64,000 bases of DNA from an uncultured Alphaproteobacteria bacterium (GCA_902570265.1 CACFXF010000002.1:1-64000), one strand, 5' to 3'. Positions 1 through 10,090 are shown, numbered from the stretch's first letter. Numbers and translations are program-made. The notes: a model not told the origin generated them from the letters alone.

Positions 1-38
1 GTATGGATAAATCATGAAAATTTCACAGGTGGTATTTC

Positions 39-2552
39 ATGCAAAAAAAATTGCTTATAGACGCTTCTCATCAAGAAGAAACAAGGATTGTACTTTTAAA
101 TAATAATCAAGTAGAAGAATTTGATTTTGAGGCAATAAATAAAAAACAAATATCTGGAAATATTTTTTTAGCGAAAGTAACTAGGGTTGAACCTTCATTA
201 CAGGCAGCTTTTTTAGATTATGGTGGAAATAGACATGGTTTCTTAGCCTTTTCTGAAATACACCCTGATTATTACCAGATTCCAATAGCTGATAAAAAAT
301 TATTATTGGAAAATACATTTTTCAATGATGAAGATAGAAATGAGCACTCAGAAATAGAATTGGCAAGTACTAATTTTCAAAACGATATATCAGAAAATAA
401 TCAAAACTATTATTCTGAAGATATTTCCAAAGTTCAAAAATTTTCTAATGAAAATGAAACTATATATAAAGACTTAGATAAAAACTTAACGTTATGGTCT
501 GATAAAAAAGAAGAACCAAACATAACTCATAAAGAAGAACTAGATAGTAATTACCATTTAAATTTAGAAATTAATCATGATTTAACTAAATTAAAAACTG
601 TCCAAACTATAAATAACTTTAATAAGGAAAATAAATTAGAAAAACAAAAAAGAACTAGAATTAGAAATAAATACAAAATTCAAGAAGTTATTAAAGTGAG
701 GCAAGTTTTACTTATACAAGTTGTTAAAGATGAACGAGGAAATAAAGGAGCAGCACTTACTACTTATATTTCACTAGCCGGAAGATATTGTGTTTTAATG
801 CCAAACACTGCACGTGGTGGAGGTATTTCACGAAAAATTACTAATATTGGGGATAGAAAAAAACTTAAAGAAACTGCCAATGAATTCTCTATTCCAGATA
901 AAATGGGATTAATAATTCGTACAGCTGGTGCAAAAAAACCTAAACCAGAGATTAAAAAAGATTATGAATACCTCCTTAGACAATGGGAACAAATTAGAAA
1001 CCTTACACTAAAATCCATAGCTCCTTCTCATATTTATGAGGAAGGAAGTGTAATAAAGAGAACTATAAGAGATTTATATTCAAAAGAAATCAACGAAATT
1101 ATGGTAGAAGGTGAAACTGGTTTTAAAGAAGCAAAAGAATATATGAAAATGTTAATGCCTACTCACACAAAGAAAATAAAACAATATACAAATAAAAAAC
1201 CTATATTTTCATTTTATGGTGTTGAAGATTATCTGTCTGGAATGTTTAACCCTACTGTACAACTTAAATCTGGTGGATATATTGTTATTGGCATTACAGA
1301 AGCATTAGTTGCAGTAGATGTTAATTCGGGTAAAGCAACAAAAGAAAGTAGTATTGAAGAAACAGCTTTAAGAACTAATCTTGAAGCTGCTGACGAAATT
1401 GCAAGACAACTGAGAATGCGTGACCTTGCTGGTCTTATTGTTATTGACTTTATTGATATGGATGAAAGAAAAAATAATATTTCAGTTGAAAAAAAGTTAA
1501 GAGATAGTCTTAAATTTGATAGAGCCAGAATACAAATAGGTAAAATTTCTATATTTGGTTTATTAGAAATGTCACGCCAAAGACTACGTTATGGCATGAT
1601 TGAAGCTACAACAATGTTATGCAAAAAGTGCCATGGCACAGGATTGACAAGATCAAATGAAAACTTATCTCTCTCAATTTTGCGGCAATTAGAAAATTTA
1701 GAGTTAAACAAAAATATAAAAGAAATAAATGTAAAAGTACCTATTAATGTTGCCAACTATATTCTTAATCAAAAAAGAAAGTACTTAGAAGAAATAGAAA
1801 AAGAAATTAACTCAACAATTTTTATTCATTCTGATTTATCAATAACAAATCCTGATTATATAATTGAAATGAAAAAGATTTCTAATAATAATGAAGAAGA
1901 TAGTTCATTATCAAATGTTATTACCATGGATGGTGGTAAAGTAAGTGACTTAGCAAATGGATTAAATAAATCAAGCTCGATTGAAAGTAATTCAACTATT
2001 AATAATGAGACAAGCAAAGATTCAAATTTTAAAAAACCAAAGAAACGCAGAAGAAAAAACACTAAATTTCGAAAGTTTGATAATAGTACTGAAGAAAAAC
2101 AATCTTATGATAACTTTGAAGACTCAAAAGAAACTTCTGTTAATGAAAAAAAATTGGAAGATGAAAATAATAGAATTGAAGATAAAGATACAAAACAATC
2201 AAATAAAGAAATTAAAAATTCAAAAAGAATTTATTCGAGAAAAAAAGAGCCAATTTCGAGAATTAAAAAAGGTATTAAATCAAATAATACTTCTTCAGAT
2301 ATAAGTAATAGTACATCTACTCTTATTAAAGAAACAAATTTTGAAGATGAAAATTTAACAAAAATAAACAAAGATTCAAAAGAAATAACAAAACCTAAAA
2401 CAAAAAGAAAAAGAGTAGTTAAAAAAGTTAATGAGGTATTAGAAAAAACTAATGAAAAAATTAATAAAAATGTTACTAATGATGGAAAAAAGAAAACAAT
2501 TTTGGAAAATAAAACTTCTAAAAGTGGCTGGTGGTCTAGAAAAAGTAGTTAA
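39..2552 (+). CDS. rne: Ribonuclease E/G family endoribonuclease
   Basis: Single-strand-specific endoribonuclease of mRNA decay and rRNA/tRNA processing. An S1-like RNA-binding domain starts near residue 40 and is interrupted by a polar, asparagine/glutamate-rich insert at about residues 80-210, then resumes. The catalytic core has the metal-binding aspartates in VAVDVNSGKAT (D427) and GLIVIDFIDMD (D470), and the zinc-link pair C528/C531 in CKKCHGTG. From about residue 630 the protein is a lysine/asparagine/serine-rich, apparently disordered tail with basic patches such as KKPKKRRRKNTKFRK, as in degradosome-scaffold tails. The ATG follows a CAGGTGG ribosome-binding sequence. At 837 residues the length fits alphaproteobacterial RNase E. 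Confidence 0.95.
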   Translation: MQKKLLIDASHQEETRIVLLNNNQVEEFDFEAINKKQISGNIFLAKVTRVEPSLQAAFLDYGGNRHGFLAFSEIHPDYYQIPIADKKLLLENTFFNDEDRNEHSEIELASTNFQNDISENNQNYYSEDISKVQKFSNENETIYKDLDKNLTLWSDKKEEPNITHKEELDSNYHLNLEINHDLTKLKTVQTINNFNKENKLEKQKRTRIRNKYKIQEVIKVRQVLLIQVVKDERGNKGAALTTYISLAGRYCVLMPNTARGGGISRKITNIGDRKKLKETANEFSIPDKMGLIIRTAGAKKPKPEIKKDYEYLLRQWEQIRNLTLKSIAPSHIYEEGSVIKRTIRDLYSKEINEIMVEGETGFKEAKEYMKMLMPTHTKKIKQYTNKKPIFSFYGVEDYLSGMFNPTVQLKSGGYIVIGITEALVAVDVNSGKATKESSIEETALRTNLEAADEIARQLRMRDLAGLIVIDFIDMDERKNNISVEKKLRDSLKFDRARIQIGKISIFGLLEMSRQRLRYGMIEATTMLCKKCHGTGLTRSNENLSLSILRQLENLELNKNIKEINVKVPINVANYILNQKRKYLEEIEKEINSTIFIHSDLSITNPDYIIEMKKISNNNEEDSSLSNVITMDGGKVSDLANGLNKSSSIESNSTINNETSKDSNFKKPKKRRRKNTKFRKFDNSTEEKQSYDNFEDSKETSVNEKKLEDENNRIEDKDTKQSNKEIKNSKRIYSRKKEPISRIKKGIKSNNTSSDISNSTSTLIKETNFEDENLTKINKDSKEITKPKTKRKRVVKKVNEVLEKTNEKINKNVTNDGKKKTILENKTSKSGWWSRKSS

Positions 2553-2580
2553 AATAACTTAAAATTAAGGATTAATAGAA

Positions 2581-3345
2581 TTGGTAAAAAAACAAAAATA
2601 TTTAATTACTTTTTTTCTTTTTTTTCTTTACTATCAAGCTCTTCATTCAAATGAATTATCTCTTTTATCTGAAGACAAATTAGAAATAAATAAATTAAAT
2701 CTTTTAATTAAAGAATATATATTAGAAAATCCAGAAATTATAATTGAAGCTATTGAAATATATCAAGAGAAACAAAATTTTAAGACAATAGATAAAGAAA
2801 AAAAGTTGATAAAGAGTCTAAGATCTGAAATCTTAGATGACAAAAATTCATATCAATATGGCGACAAAAATAGTAAGAATACTATTGTTGAATTTATAGA
2901 TTATAACTGTGGGTATTGTAAAAGAAATCATAATATTATTATGAAATTTCTTAAAAAAAATAATGATGTAAGATATATAGTGAAAGAGTTACCAATATTA
3001 GGTGAAAGATCTATATTAGCATCAAAATTTGCAATTTTAATTTATTTAAAAGATGGACCAGAAGTTTACCAAAAGTTTTTTAATTTTCTTATGACACACA
3101 AAAATCAATTAGATTTTCAAATTTTAAAATCATTTGCATCTAAAGCTGGTTCAAAAATAAATGATTTTGATAATCAAATTAATATTAAAAAAGTTAATTC
3201 TGTAATTGCAACAAATCTATTATTAGCCGAAAAACTTTCAATTAATGGAACACCTACTTTTGTAATAGGAAATTCAATTATTCGAGGATTTATTTCTTCT
3301 GAAGAATTACAAGAAATCATTGATAATGTCAGAAAAAAACAGTAA
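2581..3345 (+). CDS. DsbA-family thiol:disulfide oxidoreductase (exported)
   Basis: Likely periplasmic thioredoxin-fold oxidoreductase that acts on disulfides of exported proteins. A hydrophobic signal sequence occupies about residues 8-22. A helical N-terminal segment leads to the redox motif CGYC (residues 110-113), and the cis-proline motif is GTPTFVIG with P225. This layout, with an N-terminal extension before the thioredoxin domain, resembles Com1/ScsC/BdbD-like DsbA proteins more than classical DsbA. The start is TTG at 2581, preceded by an AAGGATT sequence. It lies 28 bases after rne and 40 before accB on the same strand. The substrate is unknown. Confidence 0.85.
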   Translation: MVKKQKYLITFFLFFLYYQALHSNELSLLSEDKLEINKLNLLIKEYILENPEIIIEAIEIYQEKQNFKTIDKEKKLIKSLRSEILDDKNSYQYGDKNSKNTIVEFIDYNCGYCKRNHNIIMKFLKKNNDVRYIVKELPILGERSILASKFAILIYLKDGPEVYQKFFNFLMTHKNQLDFQILKSFASKAGSKINDFDNQINIKKVNSVIATNLLLAEKLSINGTPTFVIGNSIIRGFISSEELQEIIDNVRKKQ

Positions 3346-3385
3346 TAAAATTTAAAAATCAATTATAAGTTTTTCAGAGGATTAT

Positions 3386-3877
3386 ATGAAAAATAAAAAA
3401 TATGAAGAAGATCTCGATCTTTTGGAACAACTGGCAAGTTTGGCAACAGAAAAAAACCTTTCTGAAATTGAATTTCAAAAAAAGTATAAAGATGAAAATG
3501 AAATTTTTATCAAAATTTCAAGTATATCGAAACCAGTTATTGATAAAGATACTAAAGTTAATAACATTATTAAAAGTCAAAATACACCTAAAGAACCAGA
3601 ATTCTTATCTAATATTGAAGATGAAAACGACCTAAAAAATCAACCTGGTATTGTATCATCACCTATGGTTGGAACTATATATCTTTCACCAGAACCAGGA
3701 GCAGTTCCTTTTATAAAAATTGGACAAAATGTAAGTATTGGAGATACCCTTTTCATAATTGAAGCTATGAAAACTATGAATCAAATTCCATCTCCTAAAT
3801 CAGGTAAAGTAAAAAGAATACTTATTGATGATGCTACTCCTGTAGAGTTTGATAGCCCACTCGTAATAATAGAATAA
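3386..3877 (+). CDS. accB: Biotin carboxyl carrier protein of acetyl-CoA carboxylase
   Basis: Carries the biotin that moves CO2 from biotin carboxylase to the carboxyltransferase, the first committed step of fatty acid synthesis. The C-terminal biotinyl domain holds the EAMKTMNQI motif with the biotin-accepting lysine K129. The N-terminal half is the usual poorly conserved, charged region joined by a linker. At 163 residues it has normal length. It ends 5 bases before accC, so the two are almost certainly one transcript. The ATG is preceded by an AGAGGATT ribosome-binding site. Confidence 0.96.
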   Translation: MKNKKYEEDLDLLEQLASLATEKNLSEIEFQKKYKDENEIFIKISSISKPVIDKDTKVNNIIKSQNTPKEPEFLSNIEDENDLKNQPGIVSSPMVGTIYLSPEPGAVPFIKIGQNVSIGDTLFIIEAMKTMNQIPSPKSGKVKRILIDDATPVEFDSPLVIIE

Positions 3878-3882
3878 TTATA

Positions 3883-5229
3883 ATGTTAAAAAAGGTATTA
3901 ATAGCCAATAGAGGTGAAATAGCTCTAAGAATAATCAGAGCATGTAAAGATTTAGGTATATCAACTGTAGCAATTCATTCTACTGCTGATACAAATTCAA
4001 TGCACGTAAGAATGGCCGATGAAAGTATTTGTATTGGACCACCTAAAGCTGGAGATAGTTACTTATCAATACCAAATATTATAGCTGCTTGTGAAGTTAC
4101 TGGAGCAGATGCAGTTCATCCAGGATACGGATTTCTTTCAGAAAATCCTAAATTCGCTCAAATTTTGTCAGATCATAAAATTACCTATATTGGTCCATCC
4201 GCCCATCATATTAAATTAATGGGTGATAAAATAACTGCAAAAAAAACAATGGAAGATCTCGGGGTTCCTTGTGTTCCAGGATCTAATGGAATAATTAATA
4301 ATTTATCAGAAGCAAATAATGTAGCTGCAAAAATTGGTTATCCTCTAATTGTAAAAGCTTCTGCAGGTGGTGGTGGAAGGGGGATGAAATTAGTATTAAA
4401 TAATTCTGATTTAGAAGGAGCTTTTAAATCAGCTAAAATAGAGGCTGAAGCTGCATTTGGAAATGATGATGTATATATAGAAAAATATTTGTTAGAACCT
4501 AAGCATATAGAAATTCAAATTATAGGTGACGGAAAAGGAAATGCTGTTCATTTAGCAGAAAGAGATTGTTCTATTCAAAGACGTCATCAGAAAATACTTG
4601 AAGAAGCACCGTCTACTGTTTTAAGCAGTGATGAAAGAGATGAAATAGGTAAAATATGTGTAAATGCAATTTCACGGCTTAAATATTCTGGTGTAGGTAC
4701 AATAGAATTCCTATATTCAAACAAAGAATTTTATTTCATTGAAATGAACACCAGAATTCAAGTAGAGCATCCTATAACAGAGCAAATATTTGGGTTTGAT
4801 CTTATAAAAGAACAAATAAAAATTTCTTCAAATAATGTTCTTTCAATTAAACAGGAGGATCTAAATATAAAAGGACACGCAATTGAATGTAGAATCAATG
4901 CAGAAAAAGTTCCCGAATTTACCGCTTCACCTGGAAAAATTAATACATATCACGCACCTGGAGGACTTGGAATTAGAATAGATAGTGCTATATATGCAGG
5001 TTACGTCGTTCCACCTTATTATGATAGTTTAATATGTAAAATTATAATTCATGGAGAAACAAGACAAGAAGCAATTAAAAGACTTGAAAGGGCTCTCTCA
5101 GAATTGATTATAGATGGAATTTCAACTACTTCAGAAATTTTTAGCTTAATAATAAAAAATAAAAAATTTTTAGATGGATCTTATAATATTTCCTGGTTAG
5201 AAAATCTTTTAGACAATCAAGGAAAGTGA
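3883..5229 (+). CDS. accC: Biotin carboxylase subunit of acetyl-CoA carboxylase
   Basis: ATP-grasp enzyme that carboxylates the biotin on AccB using bicarbonate and ATP. The protein shows the N-terminal Rossmann-like segment KVLIANRGEIALRII, the HPGYGFLSENP motif, the glycine-rich ATP lid GGGGRGMK, and the catalytic region EMNTRIQVEHPITEQ. Its 448 residues match the family. The TGA stop at 5227-5229 lies inside the open frame of the next gene, aat, whose start seems to be only a few bases downstream, so the two may be translationally coupled. Confidence 0.97.
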   Translation: MLKKVLIANRGEIALRIIRACKDLGISTVAIHSTADTNSMHVRMADESICIGPPKAGDSYLSIPNIIAACEVTGADAVHPGYGFLSENPKFAQILSDHKITYIGPSAHHIKLMGDKITAKKTMEDLGVPCVPGSNGIINNLSEANNVAAKIGYPLIVKASAGGGGRGMKLVLNNSDLEGAFKSAKIEAEAAFGNDDVYIEKYLLEPKHIEIQIIGDGKGNAVHLAERDCSIQRRHQKILEEAPSTVLSSDERDEIGKICVNAISRLKYSGVGTIEFLYSNKEFYFIEMNTRIQVEHPITEQIFGFDLIKEQIKISSNNVLSIKQEDLNIKGHAIECRINAEKVPEFTASPGKINTYHAPGGLGIRIDSAIYAGYVVPPYYDSLICKIIIHGETRQEAIKRLERALSELIIDGISTTSEIFSLIIKNKKFLDGSYNISWLENLLDNQGK

Positions 5230-5233
5230 AAAA

Positions 5234-5881
5234 ATTTTTAATATAAATGCAAATTCTAATCTTTTAAAAGTTTTTTTAGCTTATTCAAATGGTTATTTCC
5301 CAATGGGAAAAAACAAAAATAATATTGAAATACAATGGGTTAGACCCCATAATCGTGGAATTATTCCAATAGGTAAATTATATTGTTCAAAATCGTTAAA
5401 AAAGTTTATAAAAAAAAATGAATATAATATTAGTTTTGATAAAAATTTTAAAGATGTGATATTTAATTGCGCTAATCGTAAAACTACCTGGATAAATTCT
5501 ACTATTTACGAATTATTTATAGATCTACATTATCAGGGTTTTGCTCACTCAGTGGAGGTTAAAAAAAAAGAAATTCTAGTTGGTGGATTATATGGTTTAA
5601 GTTTAGGTAGTATTTTTTTTGCTGAAAGTATGTTTTCAATTACACCAAACACCTCGAAACTTGCATTAATAGCAATGATGGCAAAAATAAATTACGGGGG
5701 TTATAAGGTTTTTGACACACAATTCCCATCAGAACATCTTTCATCATTAGGTGGTTTATCAATAAGCGAAAATGAATTTCAGAAAAAATTAAGTTACACA
5801 TTTGATACAGCTGCTGAATTTGATCGCAAGCCTAAACTTAAAAATTGGGAAGAATTCTTAAGATATGGTACCGATAATTAA
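5234..5881 (+). CDS. aat: Leucyl/phenylalanyl-tRNA-protein transferase, probable ATT start
   Basis: Transfers Leu or Phe from charged tRNA to N-terminal Arg or Lys of proteins, marking them for ClpAP (N-degron pathway). Family motifs are YSNGYFPM near the N-terminus, WVRPHNRGIIP, and FAHSVEV...GGLYGLSLGSIFFAESMFS. The first ATG in frame (5303) would cut off the conserved LLKVFLAYSNGYFP segment. The frame is open back to a stop at 5210-5212 and contains no ATG, GTG or TTG there. I therefore place the start at ATT 5234, behind an AAGGAAAG sequence at 5219-5226, giving 215 residues. ATC 5216 or ATA 5243 are alternatives. It follows accC and converges on mlaD, 5 bases away. The identity is firm, the start is inferred. 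Confidence 0.85.
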   Translation: MFNINANSNLLKVFLAYSNGYFPMGKNKNNIEIQWVRPHNRGIIPIGKLYCSKSLKKFIKKNEYNISFDKNFKDVIFNCANRKTTWINSTIYELFIDLHYQGFAHSVEVKKKEILVGGLYGLSLGSIFFAESMFSITPNTSKLALIAMMAKINYGGYKVFDTQFPSEHLSSLGGLSISENEFQKKLSYTFDTAAEFDRKPKLKNWEEFLRYGTDN

Positions 5882-5886
5882 AAAAA

Positions 5887-6327
5887 TTATTTACCAAAAA
5901 ACTTTTGAATCAGGTTATTTAGACTTAAAGAACTTTGTGTAAATGAAAAATTTTCGTTAGCCTTAAGAAAGATATCAGATCCACCAGGTGAAATAGATAC
6001 ATAATTACCTCCTAATAATCCTTCTGAAGTAATTATAATTTCAGAATCATTTGGTATTTTTATTTTTCTATTAATTCCTAAAACCATTTCAGCAGTATAA
6101 TTTATTTCATCTAATTTTAACTCCAAAACCTTACCTACGGTTACTCCAGCCAATTTAATATTACTTCCTACAGAAATACCCGATACATCATTAAAAGAAG
6201 CTATGTATTTAGTAGTTTCACCAACATTTGTTAGTTTTTCAGATTTTGTAACAACGGACAATATAAACCATCCGGCAATGATAATGACCCCTAATCCAAC
6301 TATAAACTCAAAGATATCACTTTTCAT
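5887..6327 (-). CDS. mlaD: MCE-family lipid transport protein (MlaD-like)
   Basis: Membrane-anchored MCE-domain protein of the Mla system, which moves phospholipids between outer and inner membranes. One N-terminal transmembrane helix (about residues 7-25) is followed by a single MCE domain containing ASFNDVSGISVGSNIKLAGV and SEGLLGGNYVSISPGG. The 146-residue length is typical of MlaD rather than multi-domain MCE proteins. The ABC permease and ATPase partners (MlaE, MlaF) are not in this window. Its neighbour, 26 bases upstream on the same strand, is the NDUFA12-type gene, a pairing familiar in alphaproteobacteria. Confidence 0.9.
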   Translation of the reverse strand: MKSDIFEFIVGLGVIIIAGWFILSVVTKSEKLTNVGETTKYIASFNDVSGISVGSNIKLAGVTVGKVLELKLDEINYTAEMVLGINRKIKIPNDSEIIITSEGLLGGNYVSISPGGSDIFLKANENFSFTQSSLSLNNLIQKFFGK

Positions 6328-6353
6328 TTTATTATTAAATTAAATAAATAAAC

Positions 6354-6719
6354 TTATGGTTTCCATGGTATATAATCATTATATAAAGACTGTTTTTCAA
6401 AATTTTTAGGATTGTATGTTTTTTTTGGATTCATTTGATTGAAATTCAAATTTTCTCTCTTATTAATTTCAACATCCTCTTTTGAACTAGGTATATTATT
6501 TGTTGTTTTATGAAGCCAGCTATGCCAAATAGGAGAAATTGAAGAAGCATTGCAATCTCCTTTATAATTTACCCATCTTTTTTTTCCGTCTGTTGTAGTA
6601 AAATAAGTATTCCCATATTCATCGCAACCAACAAATACACCAAAAAATTTTGTATAAAGAAATGTTCCTATAGTTTGACCATTCCACCATGTGAATAAAT
6701 TTGCAATTTTAAAAAACAT
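6354..6719 (-). CDS. NDUFA12-family complex I accessory protein
   Basis: Bacterial homologue of the mitochondrial complex I subunit NDUFA12 (B17.2), found mainly in alphaproteobacteria and thought to bind the peripheral arm of NADH:ubiquinone oxidoreductase. Recognised from the N-terminal FFTWWNG-like segment (here LFTWWNGQTIGTFLYT), GCDEYGNTYF, a KRWVNYKG segment, and a conserved PIWHSWLHK. The C-terminal third is a proline/asparagine-rich, probably flexible tail ending in YIPWKP. It has 121 residues. It lies between clpX and mlaD on the minus strand. The other complex I genes lie outside the window. Confidence 0.88.
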   Translation of the reverse strand: MFFKIANLFTWWNGQTIGTFLYTKFFGVFVGCDEYGNTYFTTTDGKKRWVNYKGDCNASSISPIWHSWLHKTTNNIPSSKEDVEINKRENLNFNQMNPKKTYNPKNFEKQSLYNDYIPWKP

Positions 6720-6737
6720 AACAATAAAAATATAAAA

Positions 6738-7991
6738 TTAAGCAGGCTTTTCTTTTAAATCTTGATAAATCATTAATGGTTCAGCATTACCAGACACAGC
6801 TTCTTCATTAACAACAACTTCTGAAACTCCGGTCATACCTGGTAAATCAAACATAGAATTTAATAAAATACTTTCTAAAATTGATCTTAATCCCCTTGCT
6901 CCTGTTTTTCTTTGAATTGCTTTTTCTGAGATCGCTGAAAGTGCTTCATTAGTAAAAGAAAGTTCAATATTTTCCATTTCAAAAAGTCTTTGGTATTGTT
7001 TTATGAGAGCATTTTTTGGTTTTGTTAATATTGAAACCAAAGATTTAACATCTAAATCTTCTAATGTAGCTATAACGGGGAGTCTTCCAACAAACTCAGG
7101 AATCAAACCAAATTTTAACAAATCTTCTGGTTCTACTTCTTTAAAAATATCACCTATGTTTCTTTCATCATTTTCTCTTACATCAGCACCAAATCCTAAT
7201 GCAGAACCCTTCCCTCTTTTACTTATTACCTTATCTAAACCGGCAAAAGCACCACCACATATAAATAAGATATTAGTAGTGTCAACTTGAAGGAATTCTT
7301 GCTGTGGATGCTTTCTACCTCCTTGTGGCGGTACGCTAGCTACAGTCCCTTCCATTATTTTTAGCAAAGCCTGTTGCACTCCTTCACCAGATACATCTCT
7401 GGTGATTGATGGGTTATCAGACTTTCTACTTATTTTGTCTACTTCATCAATATAAACTATTCCTCGTTGTGCCCTTTCAACATTATAATCTGCTGCTTGT
7501 AATAATTTTAAAATGATATTTTCAACATCCTCTCCTACATAACCAGCTTCTGTTAATGTGGTAGCATCTGCCATAGTAAAAGGAACATCCAGTATTCTAG
7601 CTAGTGTTTGAGCTAATAAGGTTTTTCCACATCCAGTAGGTCCTATTAATAAAATATTTGATTTCTGTAGCTCTACATCCTCTGTTTTAGGTGGGTTATT
7701 CAGCCTTTTATAATGATTGTGAACAGCAACCGATAACACTCTTTTTGCAAATGATTGACCAATTACATAATCATTTAAAACATCACAAATATCACGAGGA
7801 GAAGGAACACCAACCTTTGATCTTACTATATTTGTTTTATTTTCTTCTTTTATAATGTCCATGCATAGTTCTACACATTCATCGCAAATGAAAACTGTAG
7901 GACCAGCAATTAATTTTTTTACTTCGTGTTGACTTTTTCCACAAAAAGAACAGTATAAATCGTTTTTCTCAGGTTTATCTGATTTTTTCAT
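6738..7991 (-). CDS. clpX: ATP-dependent Clp protease ATP-binding subunit ClpX
   Basis: AAA+ unfoldase that feeds substrates to ClpP. An N-terminal zinc-binding domain has four cysteines (CSFCGK and CDECVELC). This is followed by Walker [16 protein letters not shown], Walker [10 protein letters not shown], the pore-loop segment AGYVGEDVE, the RKH loop region, and the sensor-2 motif GARGLRSI. Its 417 residues are normal. It lies 89 bases downstream of clpP and is probably co-transcribed with it. The usual alphaproteobacterial neighbour lon is not next to it; the NDUFA12-type gene follows instead. Confidence 0.97.
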   Translation of the reverse strand: MKKSDKPEKNDLYCSFCGKSQHEVKKLIAGPTVFICDECVELCMDIIKEENKTNIVRSKVGVPSPRDICDVLNDYVIGQSFAKRVLSVAVHNHYKRLNNPPKTEDVELQKSNILLIGPTGCGKTLLAQTLARILDVPFTMADATTLTEAGYVGEDVENIILKLLQAADYNVERAQRGIVYIDEVDKISRKSDNPSITRDVSGEGVQQALLKIMEGTVASVPPQGGRKHPQQEFLQVDTTNILFICGGAFAGLDKVISKRGKGSALGFGADVRENDERNIGDIFKEVEPEDLLKFGLIPEFVGRLPVIATLEDLDVKSLVSILTKPKNALIKQYQRLFEMENIELSFTNEALSAISEKAIQRKTGARGLRSILESILLNSMFDLPGMTGVSEVVVNEEAVSGNAEPLMIYQDLKEKPA

Positions 7992-8080
7992 AATAATATA
8001 CCACTATTGACTGCTTATATATATTGAATCATTAGAATAGATAAAACACAAGAGTAAATTTAAAAAATAAAAAAATATAT

Positions 8081-8698
8081 TTAGTTTTTGTTTTTTTCAG
8101 TTAGCTCACTATTTTTCCTTGCATCAACTATTTTATCTATAATACCCCAACTTTGTGCGTCTTCAGCAGTCATGAAATTATCTCTGTCAAGCGTTGACTC
8201 AACTTTTGATAGCTTTTGCTTACAATGTTTTACATAGATAGCGTTTAATCTTTTCTTTAAATTCAAAATTTCTTCTGCATGTAATGCAATATCAGAAGCT
8301 TGCCCTTGAAAGCCTCCAGATGGTTGATGTAACATTATTCTACTATTTGGTAAGGAAAACCGCTTACCTGGATGACCTGCTGCTAAAAGCAACGAACCCA
8401 TAGAGGCAGCTTGACCTATACATAAAGTACTAATTTCAGGTCTTACGTATTGCATTGTATCATATATTGACAAACCAGAAGTAACAATTCCACCAGGACT
8501 ATTAATATACATTGAAATTTCTTTTTTTGGATTCTCAGCTTCTAAAAATAACAATTGAGCAACAACTAATGTAGAAACAGCGTCATTTATTGGTCCTGAA
8601 ATAAAAATAATTCTCTCTTTTAATAAACGAGAATAAATATCATATGCTCTTTCACCCCTAGCTGATTGCTCAACTACCATAGGCACTAATGTATTCAT
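8081..8698 (-). CDS. clpP: ATP-dependent Clp protease proteolytic subunit
   Basis: Serine peptidase that forms the tetradecameric barrel degrading proteins unfolded by ClpX or ClpA. The catalytic triad is visible as S99 in GQAASMGS, H124 in MLHQPSGG and D173 in DRDNFM. The length of 205 residues is normal. The ATG at 8698 is preceded by AAAGG. It lies 32 bases downstream of tig and upstream of clpX, the conserved order tig-clpP-clpX. Confidence 0.97.
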   Translation of the reverse strand: MNTLVPMVVEQSARGERAYDIYSRLLKERIIFISGPINDAVSTLVVAQLLFLEAENPKKEISMYINSPGGIVTSGLSIYDTMQYVRPEISTLCIGQAASMGSLLLAAGHPGKRFSLPNSRIMLHQPSGGFQGQASDIALHAEEILNLKKRLNAIYVKHCKQKLSKVESTLDRDNFMTAEDAQSWGIIDKIVDARKNSELTEKNKN

Positions 8699-8730
8699 AG
8701 AGTAAACCTTTCTAAAAAATGTATTTTAAA

Positions 8731-10062
8731 TTATAACATATTAGCATCAAATTTCTTTTTAAATTGCTCAAAAGAAATATTTTTATCAGATTTTTTTATT
8801 AATTTGACCATATGATCAAACACTTTGTTTTCAAAAATGGGAGCACTAATTTGCTCTTTTATACTAGGATTATTATCAAGAAATTTAATAAAATCTTGCT
8901 CCTTACCTGGGTAATTCATCGCTTCTCTGTAAACTGCATCTTTATATTCTTTCTCAGAAACTGAAATTCCGTTTCTATTTCCCTCTTCAGCAAAAAATAA
9001 CCCCAATGCAACTCTTCGGTTAGCAAGATCCTTTTGTTCTTTAGTAGGATTACTTTTATTATCTATTTTATTCTTACTGGATTTAGCAAGGTTGTCTTGA
9101 TTAATTTGTTTTGTTATTTGAACTAATTCTGAGTCTACTAAAGATTGCGGTAAATCAAATTTTACTTTTTTGTCTATTTCATCCATTAATTCTTTTTTCA
9201 TAAGTGATTTTGAAAAAGACTCATATTCACTAGATAAACGATTCTTAATATTTGTTCTAAGTTCGCTCAGATCTTTTGCAGAGAATTTAACGGCTAATTC
9301 ATCATCAATCTTTGCTGGTACTGGCTTATTTACTTTTTTAATTTTACAATTGAAAACAGCTTCTTTTCCTGCCAAATCTTTATTTGTATAATTTTCTGGA
9401 AATTTTACTTTTACGTTTTTATCATCATTGAGTTTACAGTCAATAAGTTGCTCTTCAAATCCTGGGATAAAACTATTTGAACCTAATACAAGTGGATAAT
9501 CAATAGCAGAACCACCATTAAATTCAATCTTGTTTATAGTACCTTTAAAGTCAATAATAACTTGATCTCCATTTTTTGTTTTTTCACTGTTTTTCTTCGC
9601 TTCATATGTACATGCTGACTTTGCAAGCTCATCTAATGCTTTTTTTATAGCTTCATCTTCAACTTTTATTTTATAGTTGTTTATTGAAATATTATTGTAA
9701 TCTAATTTTGGAATTACAGGCAAAATTTCATATTTAAAAGAAAAAGTAAGATCAGTATTTTTTTTGTAGTCACCTTTTTTTAAATCAATTTCAGGTTGGG
9801 ATGCTGGCTTATGACCTTTTTTATCAAGATGTTCTTTTATTTTAGTATCAACTAATTCTTGCATTATTTCATTTTTTGTAGAATCGCCAAACATTTTCTT
9901 CATAATTTTTAGTGGAGTATGTCCTTTTCTAAAACCTTTCATTTGAAAAGTGGGACGTGCATTCTCAAGTTTTTCATCAACTTTTTGATCTATTAATGAC
10001 TGTTTTATAGTAAACTCATAAGATCGTACTAATTTTTTATTCTCGATCTCCTTAAAGTCCAT
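8731..10062 (-). CDS. tig: Trigger factor, ribosome-associated chaperone/PPIase
   Basis: Binds the ribosomal exit tunnel and shields nascent chains. The N-terminal ribosome-binding domain carries the GFRKG signature (here FQMKGFRKGHTP). The FKBP-like PPIase domain follows (GDQVIIDFKGTI, FIPGFEEQLI), then the C-terminal SurA-like helical arms. The length of 443 residues is normal. The start ATG at 10062 has AGAGGAT just upstream. The tRNA-Leu gene lies 28 bases upstream on the same strand, so the tRNA and tig may share a transcript. Confidence 0.95.
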   Translation of the reverse strand: MDFKEIENKKLVRSYEFTIKQSLIDQKVDEKLENARPTFQMKGFRKGHTPLKIMKKMFGDSTKNEIMQELVDTKIKEHLDKKGHKPASQPEIDLKKGDYKKNTDLTFSFKYEILPVIPKLDYNNISINNYKIKVEDEAIKKALDELAKSACTYEAKKNSEKTKNGDQVIIDFKGTINKIEFNGGSAIDYPLVLGSNSFIPGFEEQLIDCKLNDDKNVKVKFPENYTNKDLAGKEAVFNCKIKKVNKPVPAKIDDELAVKFSAKDLSELRTNIKNRLSSEYESFSKSLMKKELMDEIDKKVKFDLPQSLVDSELVQITKQINQDNLAKSSKNKIDNKSNPTKEQKDLANRRVALGLFFAEEGNRNGISVSEKEYKDAVYREAMNYPGKEQDFIKFLDNNPSIKEQISAPIFENKVFDHMVKLIKKSDKNISFEQFKKKFDANML

Positions 10063-10090
10063 AGGATCCTCTTTTTATAAATAATTACAA

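Noticed and set aside
1981-2304. Plus-strand frame of 107 codons inside the RNase E tail
   Set aside because: It is a lysine-rich shadow of the low-complexity A-rich tail, with no ribosome-binding site and no independent protein features.
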